A stretch of 25,374 nt of DNA from CAZBSE01 sp964561115 (GTDB lineage Bacteria; Actinomycetota; Humimicrobiia; Humimicrobiales; Humimicrobiaceae): the NCBI GenBank assembly GCA_964561115.1, contig CAZLOE010000016.1, forward strand, positions 1 to 25,374, in the 5' to 3' direction. Shown here in pieces: positions 1 through 6,360 of this stretch. The notes under the pieces are model-generated. The model saw nothing but the letters and a program-made list of their open reading frames with translations. It had not been told where the DNA came from and searched no databases. Both the position numbers and the translations under genes were made by a program. The first letter of the stretch is position 1. Every line of letters starts with the position of its first letter.

Positions 1-54
1 TGCCCCGAGTAGCGAAATTTCGAACCAAATTATGAAGGCACTAATTGATTTAAA
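1..54 (+). repeat. Intergenic repeat, copy A (cut by the window edge)
   Basis: First of three direct copies of an intergenic repeat. The conserved block runs from GCCCCGAGT through the palindromic core CGAAATTTCG (13-22) and AACC to an A/T-rich tail around 42-54 (TAATTGATTTAAA). Core and tail are separated by the same distance in all three copies, so they align without gaps. This copy has GTA where the others have GTT before the core. Its left end, seen in the others as ACTGGC, lies outside the window. It precedes the TolB-like gene. Confidence 0.8.
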
Positions 55-208
55 GTCCAAATTGCATATCATCTTTTAAACATATCCAGTTTTCTATAAA
101 ATAAAAATACAGCAGATACCCAATTTATACTGTTATTAAATCGAATATATATAAAAGATTTGCTCAATAGCTAAAGAGAGTTTATATTTTTATTAAGTTA
201 AACTGGGT

Positions 209-214
209 TATAAT
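209..214 (+). promoter_or_regulatory. Possible -10 box of the TolB-like gene
   Basis: A perfect TATAAT lies 27 bases upstream of the start codon in an otherwise featureless A/T-rich leader. No convincing -35 box is seen at 16-18 bp, so in such A/T-rich DNA this is only a weak candidate. No terminator for a preceding gene is visible in 55-208. Confidence 0.25.
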
Positions 215-241
215 TGGGTTAATTTAAGTTAGTAGGCATTA

Positions 242-1183
242 ATGAAAAATTTTTTATTAACAATACTTATAGTAATATTAGCTGTATCAATAATTTTAAT
301 AGGACCAGCCTGTAGTATAAAATCTGATATGAATGTAGTAAAAATTTTATGGAACAAAGCTTTTGCAAGAAACAAGATTGCCTTCGTATCTTATAGGGAT
401 GGGAATTGTGAGATCTATATAATGAATTTAGACGGCTCGGAGCAGACAAACCTTACAAATAACCCGGCATATGACTCTGAACCCTGCTTTTCATCAGATG
501 GAACTAAAATTGCATTTATGTCTAAAAGGGATGGAAATGATGAGATCTACATAATGAACGCTGACGGCTCGGAGCAGACAAGACTTACAGACAACCCGGC
601 ATACGACTCTTTGCCATGCTTTTCCCCTGATGGACCTAAAATTGCATTTGTATCAGGCCGCGATGGAAATTCTGAGATTTACACAATGAATATAGATGGC
701 TCGGAACAGAGGCGACTTACAAATAACCAGGCATCGGATGTAAGCCCCAGCTTTTCACCAGATGGGACTAAGATTTGCTTTATGTCTGGCAGAGATAGGG
801 AAAAAGGATATTTCGAGATCTACATAATGAACGCTGACGGCTCTGAGCAGACTAGACTTACATATGATAGTAATAGGGTCGATTTTCCATGCTTTTCCCC
901 TGACGGATCTAAGATAGCCTTTAGGGAAACCGGGGGTATCCTTACAATAAGCACTGACGTCTCGGAGCAGACATGGCTTACAGGTATGATTTCAAATGAC
1001 TCATATCATCGCCTTTCACCTGACTGGTCTAAAATTGCTGTCGTAAGAGAAGGAGAACCTGGAATAGAAGGTGTTGGCATTTTAGTATTTACTGTAGATG
1101 CATATAATCAGGAAGGTTCATGGGGTGGAGCATCTCTTACAAAATATCCGGCAAAAGGAATTTCACCCTGCTTTTCACCTTAA
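242..1183 (+). CDS. TolB-like (PD40/WD40-like) beta-propeller lipoprotein
   Basis: Predicted exported protein of 313 aa. Residues 1-23 form a hydrophobic signal segment ending in GPAC, so Cys24 could be lipidated, although the residue at -3 is Gly and the lipobox is imperfect. From about residue 44 there are six repeats of about 44 aa with the TolB/PD40 pattern KIAF-x-S-x-RDGN-EIY-x-MN-x-DGSEQ-x-LT, ending P-x-FSPDG. That is enough for one six-bladed propeller. Repeats 1-4 are very alike; 5 and 6 have diverged. The protein stops exactly at PCFSP of repeat 6, so the sixth blade looks nearly complete rather than badly truncated. Such propellers usually bind proteins or peptides at the cell surface; no partner is visible here. 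It stands alone between two copies of the intergenic repeat. The ribosome-binding site is weak. The fold is secure, the function unknown. Confidence 0.85.
   Translation: MKNFLLTILIVILAVSIILIGPACSIKSDMNVVKILWNKAFARNKIAFVSYRDGNCEIYIMNLDGSEQTNLTNNPAYDSEPCFSSDGTKIAFMSKRDGNDEIYIMNADGSEQTRLTDNPAYDSLPCFSPDGPKIAFVSGRDGNSEIYTMNIDGSEQRRLTNNQASDVSPSFSPDGTKICFMSGRDREKGYFEIYIMNADGSEQTRLTYDSNRVDFPCFSPDGSKIAFRETGGILTISTDVSEQTWLTGMISNDSYHRLSPDWSKIAVVREGEPGIEGVGILVFTVDAYNQEGSWGGASLTKYPAKGISPCFSP
374..910 (+). repeat. Tandem 132-nt blade-coding repeats in the TolB-like gene
   Basis: Four consecutive units begin at 374, 506, 638 and 770. The first three are 132 nt (44 codons) and the fourth is 9 nt longer. A 29-base stretch coding EIYIMNADGS is identical at 542-570 and 815-843. 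Units 2 and 4 therefore match better than their spacing predicts, suggesting recent duplication or gene conversion between blades. Confidence 0.8.
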
Positions 1184-1203
1184 GTTGTATTATAAGCTTG
1201 AAG

Positions 1204-1263
1204 ACTGGCTGCCCCGGGTTGCGAAATTTCGAACCAATTTTTAAAAGAATTAATTAACTTGAA
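1204..1263 (+). repeat. Intergenic repeat, copy B
   Basis: Second direct copy, starting ACTGGCTGCCCCGGGTT, with the core GCGAAATTTCG at 1221-1231, AACC, and the tail TAATTAACTTGAA at 1251-1263. It begins 20 bases after the TolB-like stop codon. The core with its flanks reads GTT-G-CGAAATTTCG-AAC, a near-perfect palindrome with one unpaired G. The rest of the spacer, 1264-1616, is A/T-rich and I see no gene, RNA or clear promoter in it. Confidence 0.85.
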
Positions 1264-1616
1264 AGACCATTTTAATAGCTAGGCAACATAAATGTCTTCT
1301 TTGGCTGTTGATATTGAACACATTTAGAACTGAATATTATTATGATATTGTGGATTTATCTTCAAAAATAAACTTATTAAACACTTCCTTTGGATTGACT
1401 TCATAATATTAATTAGGATAGGTGCATATCAAATCTTTTTGGATCTCATTTTAAAGGCCTCATCTGTTAATCAAAATTATTTTCTTTGGTAGGCATATTT
1501 AAAACTTTTAGATGAAAAGAACCAAAAATTTTATAGTAAAATTATTTTAAATTTGTTATATTTAAGCATTCTAGAATAGATTTATACAAGTAAATTCAGG
1601 AAAATATATAGACTAA

Positions 1617-2363
1617 ATGGAACTGCCAACCCAAATAATAATATACATTCTGATAGGTCTTTTTTCAGGTTTTATGAGTGGTGTGTTTGGAATTGGCGGT
1701 GGAACTGTAAGAATACCTCTGCTTAATCTTGCAGGCTTACCTTTGCTGAGCGCCTATGGAATTAATTTTCTTGTAATTCCTTTTTCATCTTCTGTAGGTG
1801 CTATAACCCAGAGAAAAAACATTGCAAAAGAGATAGTTGTCTATGCCATTATCGGAGGTATTCTGGGAGAAATAATTGGAGCATATTCAGTTGGGTTTAT
1901 TCCGACACTAGTCTTAGCAATTATATTCGTTTTGCTTTGTATTATAGTAGTACTCGGCATTCATCTGGATAAGATTGTGCCAAAAATTTCCCAGAAGATT
2001 AAACCTACTAAGAGAAACATCTTTGGATCCTCTTTTTTTGTAAGTTTTATAACAGGTTTAAGAGGCGGTAGTGGCGGACAAATCTATCCAGCTCTTTTTA
2101 AAAGTCTTGGTCTTGATGCCCATAAAGCAATTGCCACTTCATTGGTTGTATCAATTTTTACTGCTCTTGGCGCTATACCAATATACTGGCATAGAGGGGA
2201 TATAGTCTGGTTACCTGCAATTTGTGTTATAGCTGGTTCAATGTTAGGAGCAAGACTGGGAAGTAAGATTTCATTAAAAACAAAACCCTTCTGGCTGGAA
2301 ATTGGACTTACAATAATTATTATAATTCTTGCACTAACTGTGGTAATTAAAGAATTGTTATAA
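1617..2363 (+). CDS. TSUP-family (TauE/SafE) membrane permease
   Basis: Integral membrane protein of 248 aa, the usual size for the TauE/SafE (DUF81, TSUP) family. It shows the two-fold repeat typical of the family: the first half opens with a glycine-rich helix (GFMSGVFGIGGGT, about residues 18-30), and the second with GLRGGSGG (about 147-154) followed by HKAIATSLV. About seven to eight hydrophobic segments are visible. Members move organosulfur compounds or sulfite, or small carboxylates, across the cytoplasmic membrane; the substrate cannot be read from this sequence and no sulfur gene is adjacent. The ribosome-binding site (AGGA about 14 bases upstream) is poorly spaced. The gene is monocistronic and bracketed by repeat copies B and C. 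Confidence 0.85.
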   Translation: MELPTQIIIYILIGLFSGFMSGVFGIGGGTVRIPLLNLAGLPLLSAYGINFLVIPFSSSVGAITQRKNIAKEIVVYAIIGGILGEIIGAYSVGFIPTLVLAIIFVLLCIIVVLGIHLDKIVPKISQKIKPTKRNIFGSSFFVSFITGLRGGSGGQIYPALFKSLGLDAHKAIATSLVVSIFTALGAIPIYWHRGDIVWLPAICVIAGSMLGARLGSKISLKTKPFWLEIGLTIIIIILALTVVIKELL

Positions 2364-2437
2364 TAATTAGAAGAAGTCATTTAATACCAGGGATAAATTG
2401 GTGAAAAGCCAGAGCCGTTAATTAGTTAGAAACCAAT

Positions 2438-2497
2438 ACTGGCTGCCCCGAGTTGCGAAATTTCGAACCAATTTTTAAATGATTTAATCAATTTAAT
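2438..2497 (+). repeat. Intergenic repeat, copy C
   Basis: Third direct copy: ACTGGCTGCCCCGAGTT, core GCGAAATTTCG at 2455-2465, AACC, then tail TAATCAATTTAAT at 2485-2497. It agrees with copy B over the first 17 bases except for one change (GAG versus GGG). It lies about 75 bases after the TSUP stop codon. Confidence 0.85.
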
Positions 2498-2592
2498 TAA
2501 GATATTATAGCCTTAAAATATAAAACCATAAGTATTCAAATAGCTTTTGGGATTCTGCTTAATACAGTAGAAATTCTTTCATAAATAAATAC

Positions 2593-2621
2593 AAATCAGC
2601 CATTAAAATAATGGCTGATTT
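2593..2621 (-). terminator. Hairpin terminator of the small membrane-protein gene
   Basis: Perfect 12-bp inverted repeat (AAATCAGCCATT with AATGGCTGATTT) around a 5-base loop. Read on the minus strand it is followed by a T-rich stretch and lies 25 bases beyond the stop codon of the 56-aa gene. Read on the plus strand it is followed by A residues, so the minus direction is preferred. Confidence 0.7.
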
Positions 2622-2646
2622 AAAAAAATTATCAGATTATCAGGTT

Positions 2647-2817
2647 TTATGCTTTTTTCTTATCTACTGCTCCGATAATTATGGCAATAATTCCTATTAC
2701 TATTTTAACAATTGAGTGCCATAATGGTTCAGAACCTAAAGCAATTCCGGGAATTACTGCTAGAACTCCCATTGCAGCTACAAGTATACCCAGGATGATT
2801 AATGCAATTTTACTCAT
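2647..2817 (-). CDS. Small two-helix membrane protein (56 aa)
   Basis: Short gene encoding 56 aa. It starts at an ATG preceded by an excellent Shine-Dalgarno sequence (AAAGGAGGAGCG directly before the start) and ends in TAA shortly before a hairpin terminator. The product has two hydrophobic segments, about residues 4-27 (IALIILGILVAAMGVLAVI) and 36-51 (SIVKIVIGIIAIIIGAV), joined by a short polar turn containing EPLWH, and ends in a basic tail, DKKKA. A hairpin-like two-pass membrane protein is therefore likely. I recognise no family. Sequences of this kind are often annotated as hypothetical membrane proteins; a stress or envelope role is possible but unsupported. The combination of ribosome site, hydrophobic pattern and terminator makes it a real gene rather than a chance reading frame. 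Confidence 0.75.
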   Translation of the reverse strand: MSKIALIILGILVAAMGVLAVIPGIALGSEPLWHSIVKIVIGIIAIIIGAVDKKKA

Positions 2818-2872
2818 CGCTCCTCCTTTATATATTATATATATATATATTAGACGAATATAAAAAAAATAG

Positions 2873-2932
2873 TTTCGTAAAAAATATTAAAAAGTAATTC
2901 ATCTTATTACGGAAATTTGTCACTTTGCGTAA
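2873..2932 (-). promoter_or_regulatory. Possible operator: repeated TTACGnAAA-like sites
   Basis: Upstream of the small membrane gene are two convergent copies of TTACG(G/C)AAA, at 2907-2915 (plus) and 2924-2932 (minus), separated by 8 bases. A third, partial copy (TTACGAAA, minus) is at 2873-2880. The arrangement looks like a protein-binding site. No known regulator is implied. Confidence 0.3.
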
Positions 2933-2945
2933 TGCACAGGTTCGT

Positions 2946-2976
2946 TGGTCTGGGGAGGGAGGATTCGAACCATCAC
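2946..2976 (-). pseudogene. Orphan tRNA 3'-end relic
   Basis: On the minus strand this reads like the T-loop and acceptor 3' strand of a tRNA: GATGG-TTCGAAT-CCTCC, then CTCCCCA and an ending ACCA. No D arm, anticodon arm or 5' acceptor strand precedes it in the 44 bases between it and tRNA-Arg. The T stem has mismatches. It is not a copy of the neighbouring tRNA-Arg 3' end, since only TTCGAATC is shared. Best read as the remnant of another tRNA gene, possibly left by recombination or integration. Confidence 0.5.
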
Positions 2977-3019
2977 TGATACATATTAGTTAAGATGTAG
3001 ATTAAGTAATGTCTTAAGC

Positions 3020-3096
3020 TGGTGTCCCTGGGCAGATTCGAACTGCCGACACCAGGATTAGGAATCCTGTGCTCTATCCATCTGAGCTACAGGGAC
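3020..3096 (-). tRNA. tRNA-Arg (anticodon CCU)
   Basis: Complete cloverleaf on the minus strand, 74 nt plus an encoded CCA (3020-3022). The acceptor stem is GTCCCTG/CAGGGAC. The D stem is GCTC/GAGC and the anticodon stem CAGGA/TCCTG, with loop TTCCTAA giving anticodon CCU (arginine codon AGG). The T arm is GGCAG-TTCGAAT-CTGCC. All stems pair perfectly. It is transcribed in the same direction as ddl but has its own strong promoter. Confidence 0.96.
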
Positions 3097-3130
3097 ACTT
3101 CTTGTGGATCCTTATCAGATACAACGAAAA

Positions 3131-3159
3131 ATAGTAGCAAAGCTGGTTATTTCTGTCAA
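3131..3159 (-). promoter_or_regulatory. Promoter of tRNA-Arg
   Basis: On the minus strand a consensus -35 TTGACA (3154-3159) is followed, after exactly 17 bp, by TACTAT (3131-3136). The -10 box lies about 35 bases upstream of the mature 5' end, which fits a short tRNA leader. The -35 box begins only six bases after the ddl stop codon. Confidence 0.8.
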
Positions 3160-3164
3160 AAGCA

Positions 3165-4106
3165 TCAATCAGACAGGGACATATTTATGATCTCTTTGAC
3201 CAGGTTCTCAAAGGACATGCCTGCTTCTTCAGCTGCCATGGGGAGCAGGCTGGTATCTGTCATGCCGGGAGAAGTGTTCAGTTCAAGGACATAGGGGATC
3301 TCTTCTTTTTTGTCCAGAATGATATCGACCCTTGACAGCTTGGTGCATTTGAGTGAATTATGGACTGCAAGAGCTGCCTCTTTTACTTTTTTATCAGCAG
3401 AAGATGATATCCTTGCCGGGACAAAGTAGTCCACCTCTCCGGTTTTGGACCTTGATTCAAAATCAAAAAATTTCTTTTTTGGTGCTATCTCAACTACAGG
3501 CAGTGTCCTTGGCTTTTTCTTTCCGATGATGCTGACTGCAAGTTCGATCCCGTTTATATATTTTTCCAGTATTACTTTCTTGCTGTAGCTGAGGGCAAAG
3601 ATTATGGCATGGGGCAGGTCGTTTTCTTTATCTACCAGCTTTATACCCAGCGCTGATCCCTGTGCGGATGGCTTTACCACAAGCGGCATGCCTATTTTCT
3701 TTACGATATAGGGTAGAATTTTGGACGCACCAAGCTCCCTGAATGAACTGCTGTTAAGAAAGTAAAAGGGCGGTGTCGGTATATTATGACTGGTAAATAT
3801 TTCCTTTGATATTATCTTATCAAAGCTCAGTACGTTAGGATAGACGCCCGGGCCGGTATAGGGGATGTTCAGTACCTCCAGTATTTCCTGTATGGTGCCG
3901 TCCTCTCCGTCTTTTCCGTGAAGTGCGATATAGGCAAGATCTATCTTTTCCGTGTTCAGATTGTCCACTATAGACTCGTCTATATCCAGTTTTATGACGT
4001 TGTGGCCCAGTTTTCTCAGCGCGTTTGAGACCCTCTGGCCGCTCTTTATGGATATCTCTCTTTCAAGAGATCTTCCTCCCATAAGTACAGCGATATTTTT
4101 TTTCAT
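3165..4106 (-). CDS. ddl: D-alanine--D-alanine ligase
   Basis: ATP-grasp ligase that joins two D-alanines for the peptidoglycan stem peptide, in the cytoplasm. From the ATG used here it is 313 aa, a normal Ddl length. The N-terminus has VLMGGRSLEREIS, with the conserved Glu at position 15; ALHGKDGEDG lies at 61-70. The ATP-grasp region has VVKPSAQGSALGI with the conserved Ser near 151, then LEKYINGIELAVSI, and near the C-terminus SRVDIILD and the Mg/ATP motif ELNTSPGMT. Starts at GTG 4115 and ATG 4112 are in frame; ATG 4106 is preferred because AAGAG lies about 8 bases before it and the protein then begins MKKNIAVLMGG like the family. It follows the aminotransferase gene by about 30 bases on the same strand, so the two are probably co-transcribed. 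Confidence 0.96.
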   Translation of the reverse strand: MKKNIAVLMGGRSLEREISIKSGQRVSNALRKLGHNVIKLDIDESIVDNLNTEKIDLAYIALHGKDGEDGTIQEILEVLNIPYTGPGVYPNVLSFDKIISKEIFTSHNIPTPPFYFLNSSSFRELGASKILPYIVKKIGMPLVVKPSAQGSALGIKLVDKENDLPHAIIFALSYSKKVILEKYINGIELAVSIIGKKKPRTLPVVEIAPKKKFFDFESRSKTGEVDYFVPARISSSADKKVKEAALAVHNSLKCTKLSRVDIILDKKEEIPYVLELNTSPGMTDTSLLPMAAEEAGMSFENLVKEIINMSLSD

Positions 4107-4136
4107 TTTCATCACTCTTTTATTATTTTGATATTT

Positions 4137-5387
4137 TTATTTAAAGCTTTTATATAATTTGATCTTCTCTTTTACTATCTTGGATAATATCTTTATGCCT
4201 TTTTCTATTCTTTCGGTGTTTTCAGTACAAAAGGCAAGCCTTGCTTCGTTTAAGCCCCTCTCATCCGGATAGAAGCCGCTTCCGGGTACATATGCTACTT
4301 TATTTCTGACTGCATCTGCCAGTATCTCTTTGGTACTCAGGTAATCGGGAAGCTTAAGCCATATAAAAAAACCTCCTTTGGGCTTTGACCAGCTGGCTAT
4401 ACTGGAAAGATTTCCCTTTAACGTCTTTAACATAATATCTCTTCTTTTGGAATATATGCCTTTAAATCTTTTTATATTATCTACCCATGACGGGTCGGAG
4501 AAGTATTCGTAGGCTATCCTCTGGGTAAAGGTACTGACACAGAGAATTGTAGACTGGACTCCCAGAGATATTTTTTCCAGTATCGGGTGGGGGGCTACGA
4601 TCCATCCTATTCTAAATCCGGGTGCAAGAAGTTTTGAAAGTGTACTGAGATATATTACATTCCGATTATCACCCCTGATATCAAGTTCCTTGATGGTCGG
4701 GATGGGTTTACCTTCGTATCTGAGCATCCCGTAAGGATTATCCTCCAGTATTATTATCCTGTGTTTTTTAGCAAGTTCCAGTACTTTTTTTCTTCGGTCA
4801 AAACTTAAGGTCACTCCGGACGGGTTGGAAAAGTTCGGTACCAGATATATAAACTTTATTTGGATCTTTTTCTTTTCCAGTTCTTTTAATTTTTTTTCTA
4901 AGATCGAAATGTCTATCCCGTTTTCATCTACTGGTATGTCTATTATTTTTGCTTCATAGGATTTAAATGAATTGAGAGCCCCTGTATAGGCAGGTGACTC
5001 GGTGATAACAGTATCACCCGGATTTATAAAGATTTTAGCCAGCAGATCCAGGGCCTGCTGCCCCCCGGTAGTAGTTATTATATCCTCTTCGACTGTTTCA
5101 ATGCCTTCTAGTCTCATAACATCTATTAATTTAGTCTTAAAAGGGTAGTAGCCGTCCGAGCAGCCGTACTGAATATTTATGTCCCCGTCTGATTTAAGGG
5201 TTCTTTTTACATATTTCTCCAGTTTCTGAAAGTTCTGCGCTCTTACTTCGGGCAGTCCTCCCGCAAAGGAGATGATATCGGGCCTTGCAGACAGGGCAAG
5301 CAGGTCTCTTATCTCAGAAGAGAACATGAATTCAGTCCTGTTTGAATAAAGATCTGCCCAGTAATCAAATGTAATTTTTTTGCTCAT
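4137..5387 (-). CDS. PLP-dependent aminotransferase, class I/II (LysN/aromatic type)
   Basis: Fold-type I aminotransferase of 416 aa, soluble. Signature regions in order: QYGCSDGYYPFK (73-84, the YG...G..P-LR-type segment), TTGGQQALDLL (106-116), NFSNPSG (185-191, including the conserved Asn-Pro), EDNPYGMLRY (215-224, with the Asp that binds the PLP pyridine nitrogen), and STLSKLLAPGFRIGW (248-262) with Lys252 as the Schiff-base lysine. This pattern matches the group of 2-aminoadipate (LysN), aromatic and branched-chain aminotransferases related to the MocR effector domain; there is no N-terminal DNA-binding domain. The exact substrate is not readable. AAGG lies 8 bases before the ATG. The gene leads a likely operon with ddl, but a role in D-amino-acid metabolism would be speculation, since this fold family normally acts on L-amino acids. 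Confidence 0.9.
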   Translation of the reverse strand: MSKKITFDYWADLYSNRTEFMFSSEIRDLLALSARPDIISFAGGLPEVRAQNFQKLEKYVKRTLKSDGDINIQYGCSDGYYPFKTKLIDVMRLEGIETVEEDIITTTGGQQALDLLAKIFINPGDTVITESPAYTGALNSFKSYEAKIIDIPVDENGIDISILEKKLKELEKKKIQIKFIYLVPNFSNPSGVTLSFDRRKKVLELAKKHRIIILEDNPYGMLRYEGKPIPTIKELDIRGDNRNVIYLSTLSKLLAPGFRIGWIVAPHPILEKISLGVQSTILCVSTFTQRIAYEYFSDPSWVDNIKRFKGIYSKRRDIMLKTLKGNLSSIASWSKPKGGFFIWLKLPDYLSTKEILADAVRNKVAYVPGSGFYPDERGLNEARLAFCTENTERIEKGIKILSKIVKEKIKLYKSFK

Positions 5388-5481
5388 AAAAACGGCCTTG
5401 TCGGTACTTTTTGGTGATATTATTATTTTAAGTAAGTAATAATATATTAAAAACTATAAAAGTTCAAAAAAGTTTTTAAAA

Positions 5482-5510
5482 GTTTAAACAATTATTTATA
5501 GTGATATAAT
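5482..5510 (+). promoter_or_regulatory. Extended -10 promoter of the GNAT gene
   Basis: TGA-TATAAT (5502-5510) forms an extended -10 element with a perfect hexamer, about 35 bases upstream of the GNAT start. The -35 region (GTTTAA at 17 bp) is weak, as is common for extended -10 promoters. It lies in the divergent region shared with the aminotransferase gene. Confidence 0.5.
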
Positions 5511-5544
5511 TATCGCTGAAAAAACCAAATAAGATATCCGGTTG

Positions 5545-6252
5545 ATGACTATGGATCTAAATATAAAAATAAAGGATCTTTCTTCCAGGCAGCTGGAGAT
5601 AATGAAATTTAAGTGTACCCATTGCAGCTACTGGTTTGATTATAGTGAAGCCGGATTTTTAACAGGAATTTCCGGAGTAAAGAACTTCAGCAGGCTGAAG
5701 AGCCTGCTGAAGGGCAAGGTACTTGAAAAGAGCAGCAGAAAAGAAAAAAGGAAAAAAATTATCTGGTTTAAGGAGCACGGTGGGAAAATAAAGGCTGCTT
5801 TTGCCGGTAAGAAGTGCATCGGGATGATTTTAGCGGGGAGTTATTACCTTTTTCCCAGGCTAAAGGAATTTAATGTCTTTCCGCCGGATTTTGACAGTAT
5901 TTTTATAGGCTGTATTTATGTTATTCCCAAATACAGGGAAATTGGTGTGGATAAAAGACTGCTGATAGAGCTGGAAAAAGAACTTTTAGCCGAAAAGGTA
6001 AAGTCATTAGAGTCTATCGGTAAGAGATTAAATGACGATATAGATGAGGAGGAGTACTATAACAGTCCTAATGTCCCCTTTAAATTTCTTATAAATAACG
6101 GGTTTTATTTAAAGAAAAATGACCCTCTTTTTCCGCTTTTAAGACTGGATATGAAAAGCATAGCAGTTGACCTGACTGAGGATGAGAAGCTGCTGGCTAA
6201 GTTAGCTTTAAAAAGCGAGGTGGAAAGTCCAATAATCATAAAGAATGAGTAA
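5545..6252 (+). CDS. GNAT-family N-acetyltransferase with N-terminal CxxC-YW motif
   Basis: Predicted acetyltransferase of about 235 aa. Near the N-terminus is KCTHCSYWFDY (residues 23-33), like the C-x-x-C-x-YW motif of a GNAT subgroup seen in clostridia and other anaerobes. After a basic linker (SSRKEKRKK) comes WFKEHGGKIKAAFAGKKCIGMI, then SIFIGCIYVIPKYREIGVDKRLL, which corresponds to the beta-4 strand and the acetyl-CoA pyrophosphate loop. The usual R-x-x-G-x-G/A is degenerate here (REIGVD). FKFLINNGFYLKK near the C-terminus fits the closing GNAT strand. The substrate is unknown. Possible starts are TTG 5542, ATG 5545 and ATG 5551; none has a strong ribosome site, so the start is uncertain by two codons. 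It is probably monocistronic. Confidence 0.75.
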   Translation: MTMDLNIKIKDLSSRQLEIMKFKCTHCSYWFDYSEAGFLTGISGVKNFSRLKSLLKGKVLEKSSRKEKRKKIIWFKEHGGKIKAAFAGKKCIGMILAGSYYLFPRLKEFNVFPPDFDSIFIGCIYVIPKYREIGVDKRLLIELEKELLAEKVKSLESIGKRLNDDIDEEEYYNSPNVPFKFLINNGFYLKKNDPLFPLLRLDMKSIAVDLTEDEKLLAKLALKSEVESPIIIKNE

Positions 6253-6283
6253 GAAATTTGTGGTTTTATTTAAAGTTTCATGT

Positions 6284-6312
6284 TAGACAAAATTTTCAAA
6301 TTGTGTTAGTAT
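6284..6312 (+). promoter_or_regulatory. Candidate promoter of the T-box/trpB2 unit
   Basis: TAGACA (6284-6289) and TAGTAT (6307-6312) are 17 bp apart, and TG at 6304-6305 makes the -10 an extended type. Transcription from about 6319 would include the whole T-box leader. The -10 hexamer matches consensus only at four positions. Confidence 0.4.
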
Positions 6313-6360
6313 TCATTACTTAATAAGTAAAAGCTTGATTGAAAAATAAATAAAAGCTAA

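Noticed and set aside
1..2497. Integron attC sites or tRNA-like elements as an explanation of the three repeats
   Set aside because: attC sites have AAC on the left and GTT on the right around a long variable stem; here the order is reversed and the inner segment is only 11 bases. The reverse complement contains GGTTCGAAA and ends in GCCA like a tRNA 3' end, but no T stem can form. No integrase is in the window.
1..2497. CRISPR array
   Set aside because: Only three copies about 1.2 kb apart with genes between them; spacers are not of uniform short length and no cas gene is present.
2681..2863. Plus-strand ORF of 60 aa
   Set aside because: It overlaps the 56-aa minus-strand gene, which has a strong ribosome site, sensible hydrophobic pattern and terminator; the plus frame has none of these.
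3022..3294. Plus-strand ORF of 90 aa beginning MSLGRFELPTPG
   Set aside because: It is the antisense reading of tRNA-Arg and the ddl 3' end. The MSLGRFELPTPG opening comes from the T arm and acceptor stem of tRNA genes and is a well-known false protein.
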